From: a virus
Length of the DNA stretch: 46,842 bases
Direction: 5' to 3' (one strand)
IMG/VR virus record: IMGVR_UViG_3300028801_000005
Coordinates: 1-46,842 of that record
A model generated the notes under the pieces. The model had not been told where the DNA came from. It made no database searches and saw only the letters and a list, made by a program, of their open reading frames with translations. A program made the position numbers and the translations under genes. Shown here in pieces: positions 16,100 through 24,438 of this stretch (positions within the stretch are counted from its first letter, which is position 1; every line of letters starts with the position of its first letter).

Positions 16100-17128
16100 T
16101 CAGGCGTACTGGAAGTTCAGGATGAACAGGCCTTCTGGACGAAGGTTCCAGCCCGAGGTGCAACGCAGTTCGTAAACGTCAGTCACGCCGCCATCGGGAA
16201 TCGGCGTGGTGATCTTGCGTGGAGCTGGCATGTCGCAGTACATCGCGTTGACGTCGCGCATGGACGGCTGCAGATCGGCGAACTCGTTGGTGTTGATGTC
16301 CACGTTCTGCAGATTCTCGATCTCCGGAATCGTCAGCAGCAGCAGATCGGAACCGCCCGAGCCTTTGCCGATCAACGTGTCGTCGTAGTAGATCTCGAAG
16401 CTGTTACCAGCCTCTTCGAGAACACTCTTGATCACGCCTCCAGTGGTTTCCGAACCGGCGCCCGGACGCTGGTACTGCACGACCTGCACGATGTCGCTGA
16501 GCTGCCAGGCCAGGCCGACGCGCTGAGGGCAAACCAGAATCACCCGGTTGGAAATGCTCTTGCCGGACTGGAACATGTTTGCCTTGAGCTGCGCCACCTG
16601 TCCGAGCATGAACATCGCCATCTCGCCGTTGTCGTACGTCGACACGCTGTCGTTGCCGTAGCTGTCAGGTGGCAGCGTGACCTGCGTAGCATTGCCCGAG
16701 TTGATCAGGCCTTCGCCGTTGGCCGGGTTGATGCCGTAGATCAGGCCCGTACGCATGGCCTGGAAGATGCCCTGACGGCCACCGAACTCCTGCGCCTTGG
16801 GCAGCGACACGTTCCACGTCGCCGCTTCCGCAATCGCGTGGTGATCGTAAATCGCTCGGGTACGAAACAGGTAGGTGGGCGTGCTGTACATCGATGGCAC
16901 GAAGGTTGCACTCGGCAGCTGGTTGTACGAGGCCTGCGAAGCCTGCGCATCCGTGCGGATGTCCAGAGCGTGCACGTACACGTACTTGTCCACTTCGCCC
17001 AGCTTGACCTTGGGGACACCGCGAGGAAGGACTTCGAACGCACCCGTGGGCTGCGCCCAGGTCAGGATGAGATCGGGTTCCGAGAAGCTCGGCGTGACTT
17101 TGGCTTGAGAAACAAAATAACCACTCAT
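16100..17128 (-). CDS. Major capsid protein (DUF2184-like)
   Basis: A 342-aa protein following the scaffold and cement genes. It has the traits of the DUF2184 capsid family: an N-terminal segment with LPRGVPKVKLGEVDKYVY, a helix with ARTDAQASQASYN-like spacing, YLFRTRAIYDHHAIAEAATW, then a long domain with GSGGSDLLLLTIPEIENLQ and a C-terminal DVYELRCTSGWNLRPEG strand. It assembles the icosahedral shell. Strong head-gene context (TerL, portal, protease upstream) supports the call. A stable hairpin follows the stop. Confidence 0.85.
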   Translation of the reverse strand: MSGYFVSQAKVTPSFSEPDLILTWAQPTGAFEVLPRGVPKVKLGEVDKYVYVHALDIRTDAQASQASYNQLPSATFVPSMYSTPTYLFRTRAIYDHHAIAEAATWNVSLPKAQEFGGRQGIFQAMRTGLIYGINPANGEGLINSGNATQVTLPPDSYGNDSVSTYDNGEMAMFMLGQVAQLKANMFQSGKSISNRVILVCPQRVGLAWQLSDIVQVVQYQRPGAGSETTGGVIKSVLEEAGNSFEIYYDDTLIGKGSGGSDLLLLTIPEIENLQNVDINTNEFADLQPSMRDVNAMYCDMPAPRKITTPIPDGGVTDVYELRCTSGWNLRPEGLFILNFQYA

Positions 17129-17140
17129 ATCGTCGGCTCC

Positions 17141-17746
17141 TTAAATCTGAATGACGGCGACAGCACCGGCGACCCAGGACACAACCCCGGTACCGGCGTT
17201 GTAGCTGACGACTTTGCTGTTGGTGTTGACGGAAAGAACCTTGATACCGGCAAGGGTGATGGCGCCGGCCGTGCCGGATGCCGTGAGCTCCTGAAGCGCC
17301 GGGTCCCAGTACAAGGCCTGATTGATGTTGCCCGCCTCAATGGTGGCTACCTCAGCGGCCAATACGGCGACCTTGATGCGGGCGCCACTGCCCAGACGGA
17401 AGAACGTGGTGGTCTGCGTCGGTGCCAGCTGCGGAACAGTGTTGCCGGGCGTGACGATGGCATTGGACGACTGCGTGAATACCGTCCAGCCGGTCAGGTT
17501 GCCGACCGCCGTGGCGATCGTGATGGTGGTGCCGAGACTGGCCTCGCCATTCGTAGCAACCGATTCAGTGATGGCGATACCGCCATAGATAGGCTGGGCC
17601 ACCGATGCGCCGATCTTGCCGGAAGCAAGCTCCATGCGGGTCGACGGATCATCGACAAAGTCACCCTGGTAGTAGCCCTGGGTGCTGACATCGAACGTTC
17701 CATAGGGAGACGTGGTCAGCTGCGGGTTGAAGGTAATGCCGGCCAT
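17141..17746 (-). CDS. Head cement/decoration protein
   Basis: A 201-aa beta-rich protein between scaffold and capsid genes. It resembles 'structural cement' proteins: an N-terminal GYYQGDFVDDPSTRMELASG segment, repeated Ala/Thr/Val strands and a C-terminal strand reading GVVSWVAGAVAVIQI. These proteins sit on the capsid lattice and stabilise expanded heads. Its start overlaps the end of the scaffold frame at 17746. The assignment rests on sequence character and position. Confidence 0.75.
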   Translation of the reverse strand: MAGITFNPQLTTSPYGTFDVSTQGYYQGDFVDDPSTRMELASGKIGASVAQPIYGGIAITESVATNGEASLGTTITIATAVGNLTGWTVFTQSSNAIVTPGNTVPQLAPTQTTTFFRLGSGARIKVAVLAAEVATIEAGNINQALYWDPALQELTASGTAGAITLAGIKVLSVNTNSKVVSYNAGTGVVSWVAGAVAVIQI

Positions 17747-18591
17747 TAGTTAGCTCCCTTATTCACGTCGCGGTTGATTCGGGCGACGTAGCCGGGGGCT
17801 TTGAAAGAAGCCATCCAGCCATTCGGGTCGCCGGTATAGGTGGTAATGGGCCGACCGGTGGACATGTCGGTGTGCGCCATCAGGCGACCGGCAGGCTGGC
17901 TTGCAGGGCTGCGTGCGGCTACCGCGGCATCGGCGTAGATCTGACCTTCGATGATCGCGAACGACGGCGCATCCAGTGAGTCCAGACGAACGTCCTTGGC
18001 GGACTCGCTGTGCTTCTGGAACTTCGCCGCCAGACGCTTGCGATAGCCGATCGGGCTTTCGTCATACAGCGGGGCGCTGACGCTGTCACCGAACATCTGG
18101 GCGACGCTGTCGGCACGCAGCTGCGCACGGCTCAGCGCGTCACGGTCTTCATTCGTCCGCGGCTTGGTGAGGCTGGCAACGCTATTGCGTACCTGTTCGA
18201 GATCGGCGCGCAGCTTGGCATTGTCGGCACGCAAAGCGGAGTCGGCACGTTCGGCCTTTTCCTCTTTCTCGCCCTCCTTCACCGCCTCCTTTTCGTCTTT
18301 TTCTTCCTTCTTGCCGTCTTTCTCGGCCTCTTCCTTGGAGTCCTTACGCTCGTCCTTGTCGGAGTCCTTGCGATCGGCCTTTTTCTCGCTTTTCTCGTCT
18401 TTCTCTTCGTCCTTTTTGGACTCGGAATCCTTACGATCCAGCATCTCGCCGTCGTCGTCCTTGCGAGCGTCTTTCTTCTCGTCCTTCTTGGCTTCCATCG
18501 CGTCCATACGGGCGCAAAGAGCATCAAATCGCTCGGTGGAATCCTTACGCATTGCGTCCGCCCAGGCCGGGGCCTGATCTTCAGTTGCCAT
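17746..18591 (-). CDS. Nested scaffold protein (internal in-frame start)
   Basis: The codon for residue 317 of the fusion is an ATG (18591) with GAGGA 7 nt upstream. Initiation here would give a 281-aa protein (M-A-T-E-D-Q) made only of the charged scaffold part. Lambda C/Nu3 uses the same design: a rare protease-scaffold fusion and an abundant free scaffold from one gene. The ribosome site is as good as those of neighbouring genes. This is an inference from sequence. Confidence 0.6.
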   Translation of the reverse strand: MATEDQAPAWADAMRKDSTERFDALCARMDAMEAKKDEKKDARKDDDGEMLDRKDSESKKDEEKDEKSEKKADRKDSDKDERKDSKEEAEKDGKKEEKDEKEAVKEGEKEEKAERADSALRADNAKLRADLEQVRNSVASLTKPRTNEDRDALSRAQLRADSVAQMFGDSVSAPLYDESPIGYRKRLAAKFQKHSESAKDVRLDSLDAPSFAIIEGQIYADAAVAARSPASQPAGRLMAHTDMSTGRPITTYTGDPNGWMASFKAPGYVARINRDVNKGAN

Positions 18592-19539
18592 GTTTGTATC
18601 CTCTTGAATGTTGACGCCGTTAGGCGCGCCGCCCTTGTCCCATACACCCGCTGGGCAAATCGCCAGATGGTCGAGATAGGACGGTTTACCTTCGATTAAA
18701 ACCGTCTTCCCATCCTCTAAACGGATGGTTTCAGTTGAACCGGCGTCACGAAACACAACGGCCGGGCTTGTCGATATGTGCGAGGTCAGCATCAGCTGCG
18801 CCGCGTCCGTATCAAACACTTTGGCGATGCCGCGAACCTCATCGCCCTGGATGTAGCACTGGATCATCGTGCCAATGGCACGGTCCCGATATTCTTCGGT
18901 GTTGAGGATCGAATCTGGAGGATGCTCGAAGATCAGCGGCAACCCGTTGCATCTCTCCACATAGTCGTCGGTCAGAAACTCGGACACCGGCCGACTGACG
19001 TATTCATCCAGTGCGGATCGGAAACTGGTTCCCGTACCAGTCACCCGAAGATCGAACATCCAGATGTTTTCGTACTTCTGCGGACTCAGCAGCTCGTCGG
19101 CGCGTATCGCCTTGGCGATGTCGAGTTCATGCCCGGAGGCGAGCTCAATCGACCGCCTGACTTCGGGATGCGTGTTCGCCGGCAGATCGGAAGGATGAAA
19201 CCAGCCCGCAGCCAGTGATTCGTCATCCAGCACCGGCTCGAATACCGGAACATCTTTGATGTAGCAGCTGAAACGAATGCCATCGGATAGCGAATTACGA
19301 AACGGCCACATCGGACCATCGGGAACCTGTCCGACTTCCTCTGTGCATTCTCGGATCGCGCAATCTTCGGGCGACTCGTCCGGCTCCTGATGTCCGCCAG
19401 GCTGGACCCACTGACCGTCGTCCTTGTTCTGGACGAGCAGGAACAGCGGGCCGCGGGAACGTAGCAGGATGCCGGCGCAAGCGATCGCATTAGCGTCGGC
19501 GAACTTCTCCCGATGCCTTGCTCGCGAACTGATGGACAT
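17746..19539 (-). CDS. Nudix hydrolase / prohead protease / scaffold fusion
   Basis: A 597-aa protein; I choose ATG 19539 because AGGA lies 7 nt upstream, while the in-frame ATG at 19584 has no ribosome site. Residues 15-150 are a Nudix domain with the box G49-x5-E55-x7-R63-E64-x2-E67-E68-x-G70. Residues 150-310 resemble DUF2213-type head maturation proteases (EHPPDSI, STSPAVVF, LDHLAICPAG). Residues 330-440 are a K/D/E coiled stretch typical of scaffolds, followed by a helical C-terminus. The protease would cleave head proteins after assembly. The Nudix domain hydrolyses nucleoside diphosphate derivatives in other proteins; its role in a head gene is unknown. Confidence 0.8.
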   Translation of the reverse strand: MSISSRARHREKFADANAIACAGILLRSRGPLFLLVQNKDDGQWVQPGGHQEPDESPEDCAIRECTEEVGQVPDGPMWPFRNSLSDGIRFSCYIKDVPVFEPVLDDESLAAGWFHPSDLPANTHPEVRRSIELASGHELDIAKAIRADELLSPQKYENIWMFDLRVTGTGTSFRSALDEYVSRPVSEFLTDDYVERCNGLPLIFEHPPDSILNTEEYRDRAIGTMIQCYIQGDEVRGIAKVFDTDAAQLMLTSHISTSPAVVFRDAGSTETIRLEDGKTVLIEGKPSYLDHLAICPAGVWDKGGAPNGVNIQEDTNMATEDQAPAWADAMRKDSTERFDALCARMDAMEAKKDEKKDARKDDDGEMLDRKDSESKKDEEKDEKSEKKADRKDSDKDERKDSKEEAEKDGKKEEKDEKEAVKEGEKEEKAERADSALRADNAKLRADLEQVRNSVASLTKPRTNEDRDALSRAQLRADSVAQMFGDSVSAPLYDESPIGYRKRLAAKFQKHSESAKDVRLDSLDAPSFAIIEGQIYADAAVAARSPASQPAGRLMAHTDMSTGRPITTYTGDPNGWMASFKAPGYVARINRDVNKGAN

Positions 19540-19630
19540 CGGCACTTCCTGAATGGCATAGCGAAGCATCCGAGCCCAGCCCATCAGGCCGGTGCATAAT
19601 CGGATTTCATTCGTATTGAGGGGACAATCA

Positions 19631-19996
19631 ATGAAACGTCTGGCGCTACTACTCGCGTTTCTGCCGGTTACAGCCTTGGCGCAAGACGATCAACGCACGC
19701 AACTGCCGATACCGCCGAGCTGCAGCGTGCAGGAGGCGATTAACTACATGAACGCTCAACTGCCGCCGCTGCTCAACGAGCCTGAAACCGAGGCCGAACA
19801 TATCGTCTCGATCAAGTCGTTCGCCGATCTACCGCGCACCAATGTGGAATGGCGAGATGCCACGCCAGGTCAGCACTACCAACTGAACTGCTCGATTGCA
19901 ATCACCATGACCGGTGGGCAGGTGATCTATGGTCAGTTCAGGGCTCTAACGCAGGCTAACGGAACGATCACCGTAGGCTTCAAACCTTCGCGTTAA
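19631..19996 (+). CDS. Secreted small protein (moron) inside the head operon
   Basis: A 121-aa protein on the strand opposite to all surrounding head genes. ATG 19631 has AGGGG 7 nt upstream. Residues 1-17 are a clear signal peptide (MKRLALLLAF, then TALA|Q). The mature part has two cysteines (31 and 87) that could form a disulfide. Its stop codon shares the palindrome TTAA (19993-19996) with the convergent head morphogenesis stop. Orientation and its own ribosome site mark it as an independently expressed cargo gene, probably a periplasmic lysogenic-conversion or exclusion factor. Another secreted protein at 35712-36032 has a similar plan. Confidence 0.8.
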   Translation: MKRLALLLAFLPVTALAQDDQRTQLPIPPSCSVQEAINYMNAQLPPLLNEPETEAEHIVSIKSFADLPRTNVEWRDATPGQHYQLNCSIAITMTGGQVIYGQFRALTQANGTITVGFKPSR

Positions 19997-20805
19997 GCCG
20001 CAATCCGCACCGCATCCAGTGCAGTCTTTCCAGATACCGTCAGCATGTCGGCTGGAAGATCGCGCAGGTTGTAGATCCACACGTAGTAGCACCGGCAGAA
20101 AACTTCTTCACCCGGCGCCGTCTGTTCGTCGGTGTAGCCAGCACCCTTGTTGATCAGGCCTTTGTCAGCTGCCCAGCTGCCGCGCACGGCGAATACCTTG
20201 CCGTTGCGCTCCATATGGTCATGGCGGGCGTTGTACGTCTTGTCGACCGATCCATGGTCACGCCACTTGCCGGCGATCGCGCCACCTTCCTTGGCGATCA
20301 CGTCACTGATCGAGGCGACCAGCTTGTGGCCCTGGTCGATGATGCAGCGGCGCTCTTCGTACTTCGCCTGACGCAGGGACTTCGCCACGTCTGTTTTCAC
20401 CGTCACGCGATCCACCACGCGCGAGCCGCCATCCGGAATGGACGTGGCCCAACCCGAGAACCGCTGCAGCGTCTTGTCGATGGCCTGTTCGCGATTCAGT
20501 TTGATCAGGTCAGCACTCGCCAGAACGCGGCGCGTCAGTTCAGCGCGTAGTTCAGGCTTGATCCGCTCCACCGTGAACCGCGGAATCTCCCGGTGGGTGC
20601 GTTTGACCGCCGCTGGCGAGATGGCCCGCTTGTAGACCGACTCCAAGGCCTGCTTGGTACGCGACTCGATCACCTTTGGCGTCGGCATCTCGGCCTGTGC
20701 CGTTTCCCGCAACCGCTTCAGCCAATGTGTCAGGCGAAGCGGGTCGTCAAAACCTTCCAGCGTGAAGCTGTTCACCGCCGCGGTCAGGGCCTCGTTGAAA
20801 GTCAT
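19993..20805 (-). CDS. Head morphogenesis protein (gp7/Mu F-like)
   Basis: A 270-aa protein directly after the portal gene. The N-terminal half is helical and basic; the C-terminal part contains KTYNARHDHMERNGKVF, GYTDEQTAPGEE and VFCRCYYVW, which resemble the end of SPP1 gp7 / Mu gpF-type minor head proteins (a Cys-x-Cys before the final strand). These proteins join portal and capsid and can enter the cell with the DNA. It overlaps the portal stop by 4 nt. Confidence 0.8.
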   Translation of the reverse strand: MTFNEALTAAVNSFTLEGFDDPLRLTHWLKRLRETAQAEMPTPKVIESRTKQALESVYKRAISPAAVKRTHREIPRFTVERIKPELRAELTRRVLASADLIKLNREQAIDKTLQRFSGWATSIPDGGSRVVDRVTVKTDVAKSLRQAKYEERRCIIDQGHKLVASISDVIAKEGGAIAGKWRDHGSVDKTYNARHDHMERNGKVFAVRGSWAADKGLINKGAGYTDEQTAPGEEVFCRCYYVWIYNLRDLPADMLTVSGKTALDAVRIAA

Positions 20806-22259
20806 TCGTGCGCACTCTCAACGATCGGCTCGCCAGGCTCTTTCACTGGGTCAGGCGTCGGTGGCTCGTAGTTTTCGATCAGCTCAAGGTCGAGATTCAG
20901 CGGCGTGTCTTTCAGCATTGGCTGACCGTTCGCCACATCGGACAACCAACCCGCGGCAGACGCGGCATTGACCGGATCGAGCCGCGGCAGCAACACCTCG
21001 AACAGCGCGATCGCGGACTTCATCACGATGTCGGATGTCTTGAACTTCTCGCTGTCCGGCTCCGTCAGCAGGTTCGGCCATTCCGCCTTGAACGCGTTGC
21101 TCCAGTCCACCAGCGCGGTTTCGTAGGGAACGGCTTTGTACTGCTCGGGAAACTTTCGCTGGATGGACGCGTAGAACTCAGGGTTCCAGGCGATATGCCG
21201 AACGATCTTGTCGAAGAACCGATAGATCGAGTCCATCTCACGCCGGAAACCATCCACGAACGTGGCGATCGCCTTCGCGTCCTCTGAGCCCTCACCGAAG
21301 CCTTCCGCAAGGGTTTCGTCATTGAGCATCGAGGCCGGCATGGGAGCAGATGCAGCGATGTTCTTCAGGATGTTGTTCCGGGCGAACTCGGAGGCATCCT
21401 TGATGTTTTTCAGGTCCAGTGACTCGACGTTTTCCTCAGTGCCGATGGACAACACGTTGCCGGTTCGGCCGCCTTGCAGCATTCGACGTTTTACCGCACC
21501 GAAGGTCAGGCTCAGGCGATCCAGCACCGACCCAGGCGAATGCATCTTGAAAACCAGCAAACCGGCTTTCTGGGTGATGAAGTCGTCCGTGATCATGGAC
21601 TGGATGTAGCTTTTCAGCGGGAACAGGGCGCGCTGGTAGACCGAGCGACCCACGAAGCCATACGCCGAACTGGTCCATTCGATGTAAATGGGCTGCTCGT
21701 TCATGATCACGCTGGCGCGGCTGGCGTGATACGACTTGCCAGCGACCGAGATACCGCGAGGCTTCAGGAAGGTCGGACTGTTCGGGTCCTGATCCATCAC
21801 CAGCGAGCCGGACGTGTTCAGCGGGTCCAGAACGTTGAAGCCCAGCTCCAGCTCATGCAGCCTGTCATACGGAAGCGGTTCGTTGGGATCGAGATCCTTC
21901 GCCAACGCCACGCATGACGCGATGCCGTAAACCCGGCTCAGCGTCACCGTTCTCTTGATCAGCTGATCGGCCCCTTCGCCTCCCAGCTTGTTCCATGCGA
22001 CATTGAACGCTTCGATCAGCTCATCTTCCGGGCCACCGGGGATGGTGATCAGTCGCTTTTGACTCTGCGCGATGTCGATGGGCTTTTCAGCCATCTTTGC
22101 GCCGAGCGGGTGATACGTGTAAAGCGTCTTGGCCGTCTGGTACGAGGGAGACGAGCCCGGAACGATGTCGTCGCATTCAAGCAGCGCCATGAGCGACGAC
22201 GGAACGGATGAGCCAATGCGCAGAAAGGCCGACCCTCCCGAATCGTTTTCGTCACTCAT
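20802..22259 (-). CDS. Portal protein (DUF1073-like)
   Basis: A 485-aa protein encoded 3 nt after TerL. It resembles DUF1073/phage-like gp6 portals: an N-terminal region around TLYTYHPLGAKMAEKPIDIA, a middle part (DVLDPLNTSGSLVMD-like), SRASVIMNEQP, then SAYGFVGRSVYQRALFPLKSY and a C-terminal helical domain with ILKNIAASAPMPASMLNDETL. Twelve copies would form the DNA entry ring and bind the terminase. The C-terminal 20 residues are Pro/Glu-rich. Confidence 0.88.
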   Translation of the reverse strand: MSDENDSGGSAFLRIGSSVPSSLMALLECDDIVPGSSPSYQTAKTLYTYHPLGAKMAEKPIDIAQSQKRLITIPGGPEDELIEAFNVAWNKLGGEGADQLIKRTVTLSRVYGIASCVALAKDLDPNEPLPYDRLHELELGFNVLDPLNTSGSLVMDQDPNSPTFLKPRGISVAGKSYHASRASVIMNEQPIYIEWTSSAYGFVGRSVYQRALFPLKSYIQSMITDDFITQKAGLLVFKMHSPGSVLDRLSLTFGAVKRRMLQGGRTGNVLSIGTEENVESLDLKNIKDASEFARNNILKNIAASAPMPASMLNDETLAEGFGEGSEDAKAIATFVDGFRREMDSIYRFFDKIVRHIAWNPEFYASIQRKFPEQYKAVPYETALVDWSNAFKAEWPNLLTEPDSEKFKTSDIVMKSAIALFEVLLPRLDPVNAASAAGWLSDVANGQPMLKDTPLNLDLELIENYEPPTPDPVKEPGEPIVESAHE

Positions 22260-22262
22260 GAA

Positions 22263-23540
22263 TCAATAGCCTTTGTGATCGCCGAGTGCGATAGCGCACC
22301 CGTACGTAAAGCAGTCCAGAAGGTCGCGCGGTCCGTCTTTCTGGCCCATGCGGAAACCGCAGACCTGCGAGGTCATGTGGTTGCGCGTCTGGCCCTTGTA
22401 GTTGATGACTTTGTTCCACGCGTAATCGCTGGCTTTCACGAGCCCTTGGAACACGTAGCCCGACACCGACAAGCAGCGACCCTCTTTGCCCGCCGCCGTC
22501 ATGGCTTCGGGGATAGGGCTGGCGTTCATGCCTGCGCGTCGCGCCTGCTGCAGCAACACAATGCCGCTGGCCTTGTCCTCGATCCACGCGCCCATGTTTC
22601 CCTGACGTGCTTTCGTCAGAACCGCCAGTTCTTCGAGCCGCATGTTGACGCTGGGCAACCAGTTCATCAGCAAAGAACCTTCGATCTGAAGAATCTCCCA
22701 ATCCAGGATGACCAGTGGGGTGCCGTGAAACTTGTTGCGGGCGTAGTAGATGACCGCCGTACCGTCGTGCTCGATGCCATCCTTGAGCGCGGTATCGATG
22801 ATCGCAAAGACCTGATCGCACCGTTCCGGGTAGGGAACAGGATGACCGTCTTGCAGCAACGAGTCCTCAGAGAAGAACGCTGAACCTTTCCAGTCGACGA
22901 ACTCCGCCAGGTATTCCTGCTGGTAGACCAGCGGCGGGTATTCGTCTTTCAGCTTTTCCACCACCTCAGGATCGAGATGCGGGTTCGCCGACGTCGGAGC
23001 ATGCACTTCATGCCAACCCTCAGCAGGATTGGTGCAGGCCTCATAGAAATAGTTGTCTTGGTCGATACCCTTGGGGGTACCGGCCATGATGATGTTGCCG
23101 TTGTAGTCCAGCAGCGTGGGCCGTATGGACTGGTCGATGATCTCTTTCAGCCCCTTGGACTTGAGGCTGGCTTCGTCAACGATAACGGTGTGGTACTTGC
23201 GGGATCGGCCCGCGTTCTCATCTTCCAGCGTCCAGAACTCGATCAGCCCGCCCGTGGTTAGCTGGATCAGCTGGTCAATCTTGGACTTCGACTGAATGAT
23301 CGGCTTCAGGGTGTGAATCAGGTTCCCGTAAGTCGGTGCGTTGAGCTTGTACTTCGGGCCAAGCCAGCCGACACGCTTTCCAGTGAAGGCTAGCTTTGCT
23401 GCACATCGCTCCAACAGCGCTGTCTTGCCGAAGCGTCGACCGCAACGGATGACGACCTTCTTGTGCTCCTGAAACAACCGCGCGATTTCGACCTGCTTGG
23501 TGTGCAGCTTCTGCAGCTCGACCGAACCACGCCTACTCAT
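22263..23540 (-). CDS. Terminase large subunit
   Basis: A 425-aa packaging motor. The ATPase domain shows Walker A CGRRFGKT (33-40) and Walker B VIVDEA (119-124), with a coupling motif in NIIMAGTPKG (149-158). The C-terminal RNase H-like nuclease has AIIDTALKDG (246-255) as its first acidic strand and a DLLDCFTYG segment near the end. It cuts concatemers and pumps DNA into the head. It overlaps the small subunit gene by ATGA. Confidence 0.95.
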   Translation of the reverse strand: MSRRGSVELQKLHTKQVEIARLFQEHKKVVIRCGRRFGKTALLERCAAKLAFTGKRVGWLGPKYKLNAPTYGNLIHTLKPIIQSKSKIDQLIQLTTGGLIEFWTLEDENAGRSRKYHTVIVDEASLKSKGLKEIIDQSIRPTLLDYNGNIIMAGTPKGIDQDNYFYEACTNPAEGWHEVHAPTSANPHLDPEVVEKLKDEYPPLVYQQEYLAEFVDWKGSAFFSEDSLLQDGHPVPYPERCDQVFAIIDTALKDGIEHDGTAVIYYARNKFHGTPLVILDWEILQIEGSLLMNWLPSVNMRLEELAVLTKARQGNMGAWIEDKASGIVLLQQARRAGMNASPIPEAMTAAGKEGRCLSVSGYVFQGLVKASDYAWNKVINYKGQTRNHMTSQVCGFRMGQKDGPRDLLDCFTYGCAIALGDHKGY

Positions 23541-23971
23541 ACGTCGGGATCGGGGTCAACGAGCGGTGGTTCGTCACCATCTCCCGTCTCTACTCGATCC
23601 CGCCACTTAGCCGGCTGGCGATTCTTGAGCCAAAAGATCATGGACGTTGTATCAGGCGGGTAATGCTCGATCGTCTTGGCCCGAATGATCTGACCCTGAA
23701 ACTGAAACACTTTCTCTGACTTGTGGCTGTAGCCCATGGCGCGACGAAACAAGGACTTCTCAACCTGAGCGTCCACTTCTTCCTTGGTGCGTTTTAGGGC
23801 GTCCGAAAACTCAAAGTGCTTTAGCTTCCACAGCGCAACCGTGGACTCTGATACCTGGAAGAAATCAGCAATCTCCCGATCACCAGCACCCAACCTAACA
23901 AGCTTTATCGCCTTACCGACAAACTCATCCTTGTACTTCGATGGGCGGCCACCCTTATTAGCGTCCGCCAT
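23537..23971 (-). CDS. Terminase small subunit
   Basis: A 144-aa DNA-binding protein before TerL. Residues 35-57 form a helix-turn-helix (DREIADFFQVSESTVALW); a KRTKEEVDAQVEKSLF helix in the middle could oligomerise. An NTTSMIFWLKNRQP-like segment near 120 is typical of the C-terminal TerL-binding part of terminase small subunits. It recognises the packaging site on phage DNA. The ATG starts 11 nt downstream of the preceding stop. Confidence 0.9.
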   Translation of the reverse strand: MADANKGGRPSKYKDEFVGKAIKLVRLGAGDREIADFFQVSESTVALWKLKHFEFSDALKRTKEEVDAQVEKSLFRRAMGYSHKSEKVFQFQGQIIRAKTIEHYPPDTTSMIFWLKNRQPAKWRDRVETGDGDEPPLVDPDPDV

Positions 23972-23982
23972 ACATCAACCGA

Positions 23983-24126
23983 TCAAACGACCAAATGACG
24001 TTCCACAAGGAACGCCAGCGTAGCCAGCAACAGTCCCAGTGAAACGAGGTTGATCCGGCTCGATACGGGAATTGCTCCGAGAAGGAACACGACCGCCGAG
24101 GCTATCCAGAGAATGAGCGAAAGCAT
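23983..24126 (-). CDS. 47-aa two-helix membrane protein
   Basis: This short gene starts with M-L-S-L-I-L-W and has two hydrophobic segments (about 2-19 and 26-42) separated by PVSSRIN, then ends in VERHLVV. Its ATG overlaps the upstream stop by one base (TGATG) and it ends 11 nt before TerS. Coupled position and hydrophobicity make it a probable membrane protein, possibly an extra holin or antiholin, but no family is recognised. Confidence 0.6.
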   Translation of the reverse strand: MLSLILWIASAVVFLLGAIPVSSRINLVSLGLLLATLAFLVERHLVV

Positions 24127-24425
24127 CAGACTACGGCCGCAGCAGGAACGGCGGGCGTAACCGCAGCAGCGGCAGCGGCTGGGCTATGTGCAAACGCTAC
24201 TGCACCCTCAATCAGCGGAGCAATCAGCTTCTCCAGCTCGGCGACCACGTTGGTGTCGGTTTCGAGCTTGGCGATGTATGCCTGAATCGCGGCAGTGACC
24301 GATGCCAGTTTGGCCGAGCCCACTGAGTCCGCCAGCAAGGTGTCAGCCTGGGAGACAAAAGCCGAGATGACCGGAAGCAGGGAGGGGATGAGCGCGAGGG
24401 CTTTGAGCAGGACAGCAAAGTTCAT
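24126..24425 (-). CDS. Small hydrophobic protein of the lysis region
   Basis: A 99-aa protein from ATG 24425, which has CGGAGA about 5 nt upstream. The N-terminal 30 residues are hydrophobic (FAVLLKALALIPSLLPVISAF), then comes an amphipathic helix region (IQAYIAKLETDTNVVAELEKL) and an Ala/Pro-rich tail. A GTG at 24638 would give a 170-aa version, but its extra part is a Pro-rich antiphase reading of the Rz1-like gene and is rejected. Function unknown. Confidence 0.65.
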   Translation of the reverse strand: MNFAVLLKALALIPSLLPVISAFVSQADTLLADSVGSAKLASVTAAIQAYIAKLETDTNVVAELEKLIAPLIEGAVAFAHSPAAAAAAVTPAVPAAAVV

Positions 24426-24438
24426 GGTGATCTCCGGT

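Noticed and set aside
16022-17749. 575-codon open frame on the plus strand
   Set aside because: It is antisense to the capsid and cement genes and is open because those genes are GC-rich with a strong codon bias; composition (His/Arg/Val/Asp) is not protein-like and has no domain.
18010-18699. Very hydrophobic plus-strand frame resembling a membrane protein
   Set aside because: It is the reverse complement of the Lys/Asp/Glu-rich scaffold segment; GAA, GAC and AAG codons read backwards give Phe, Val and Leu.
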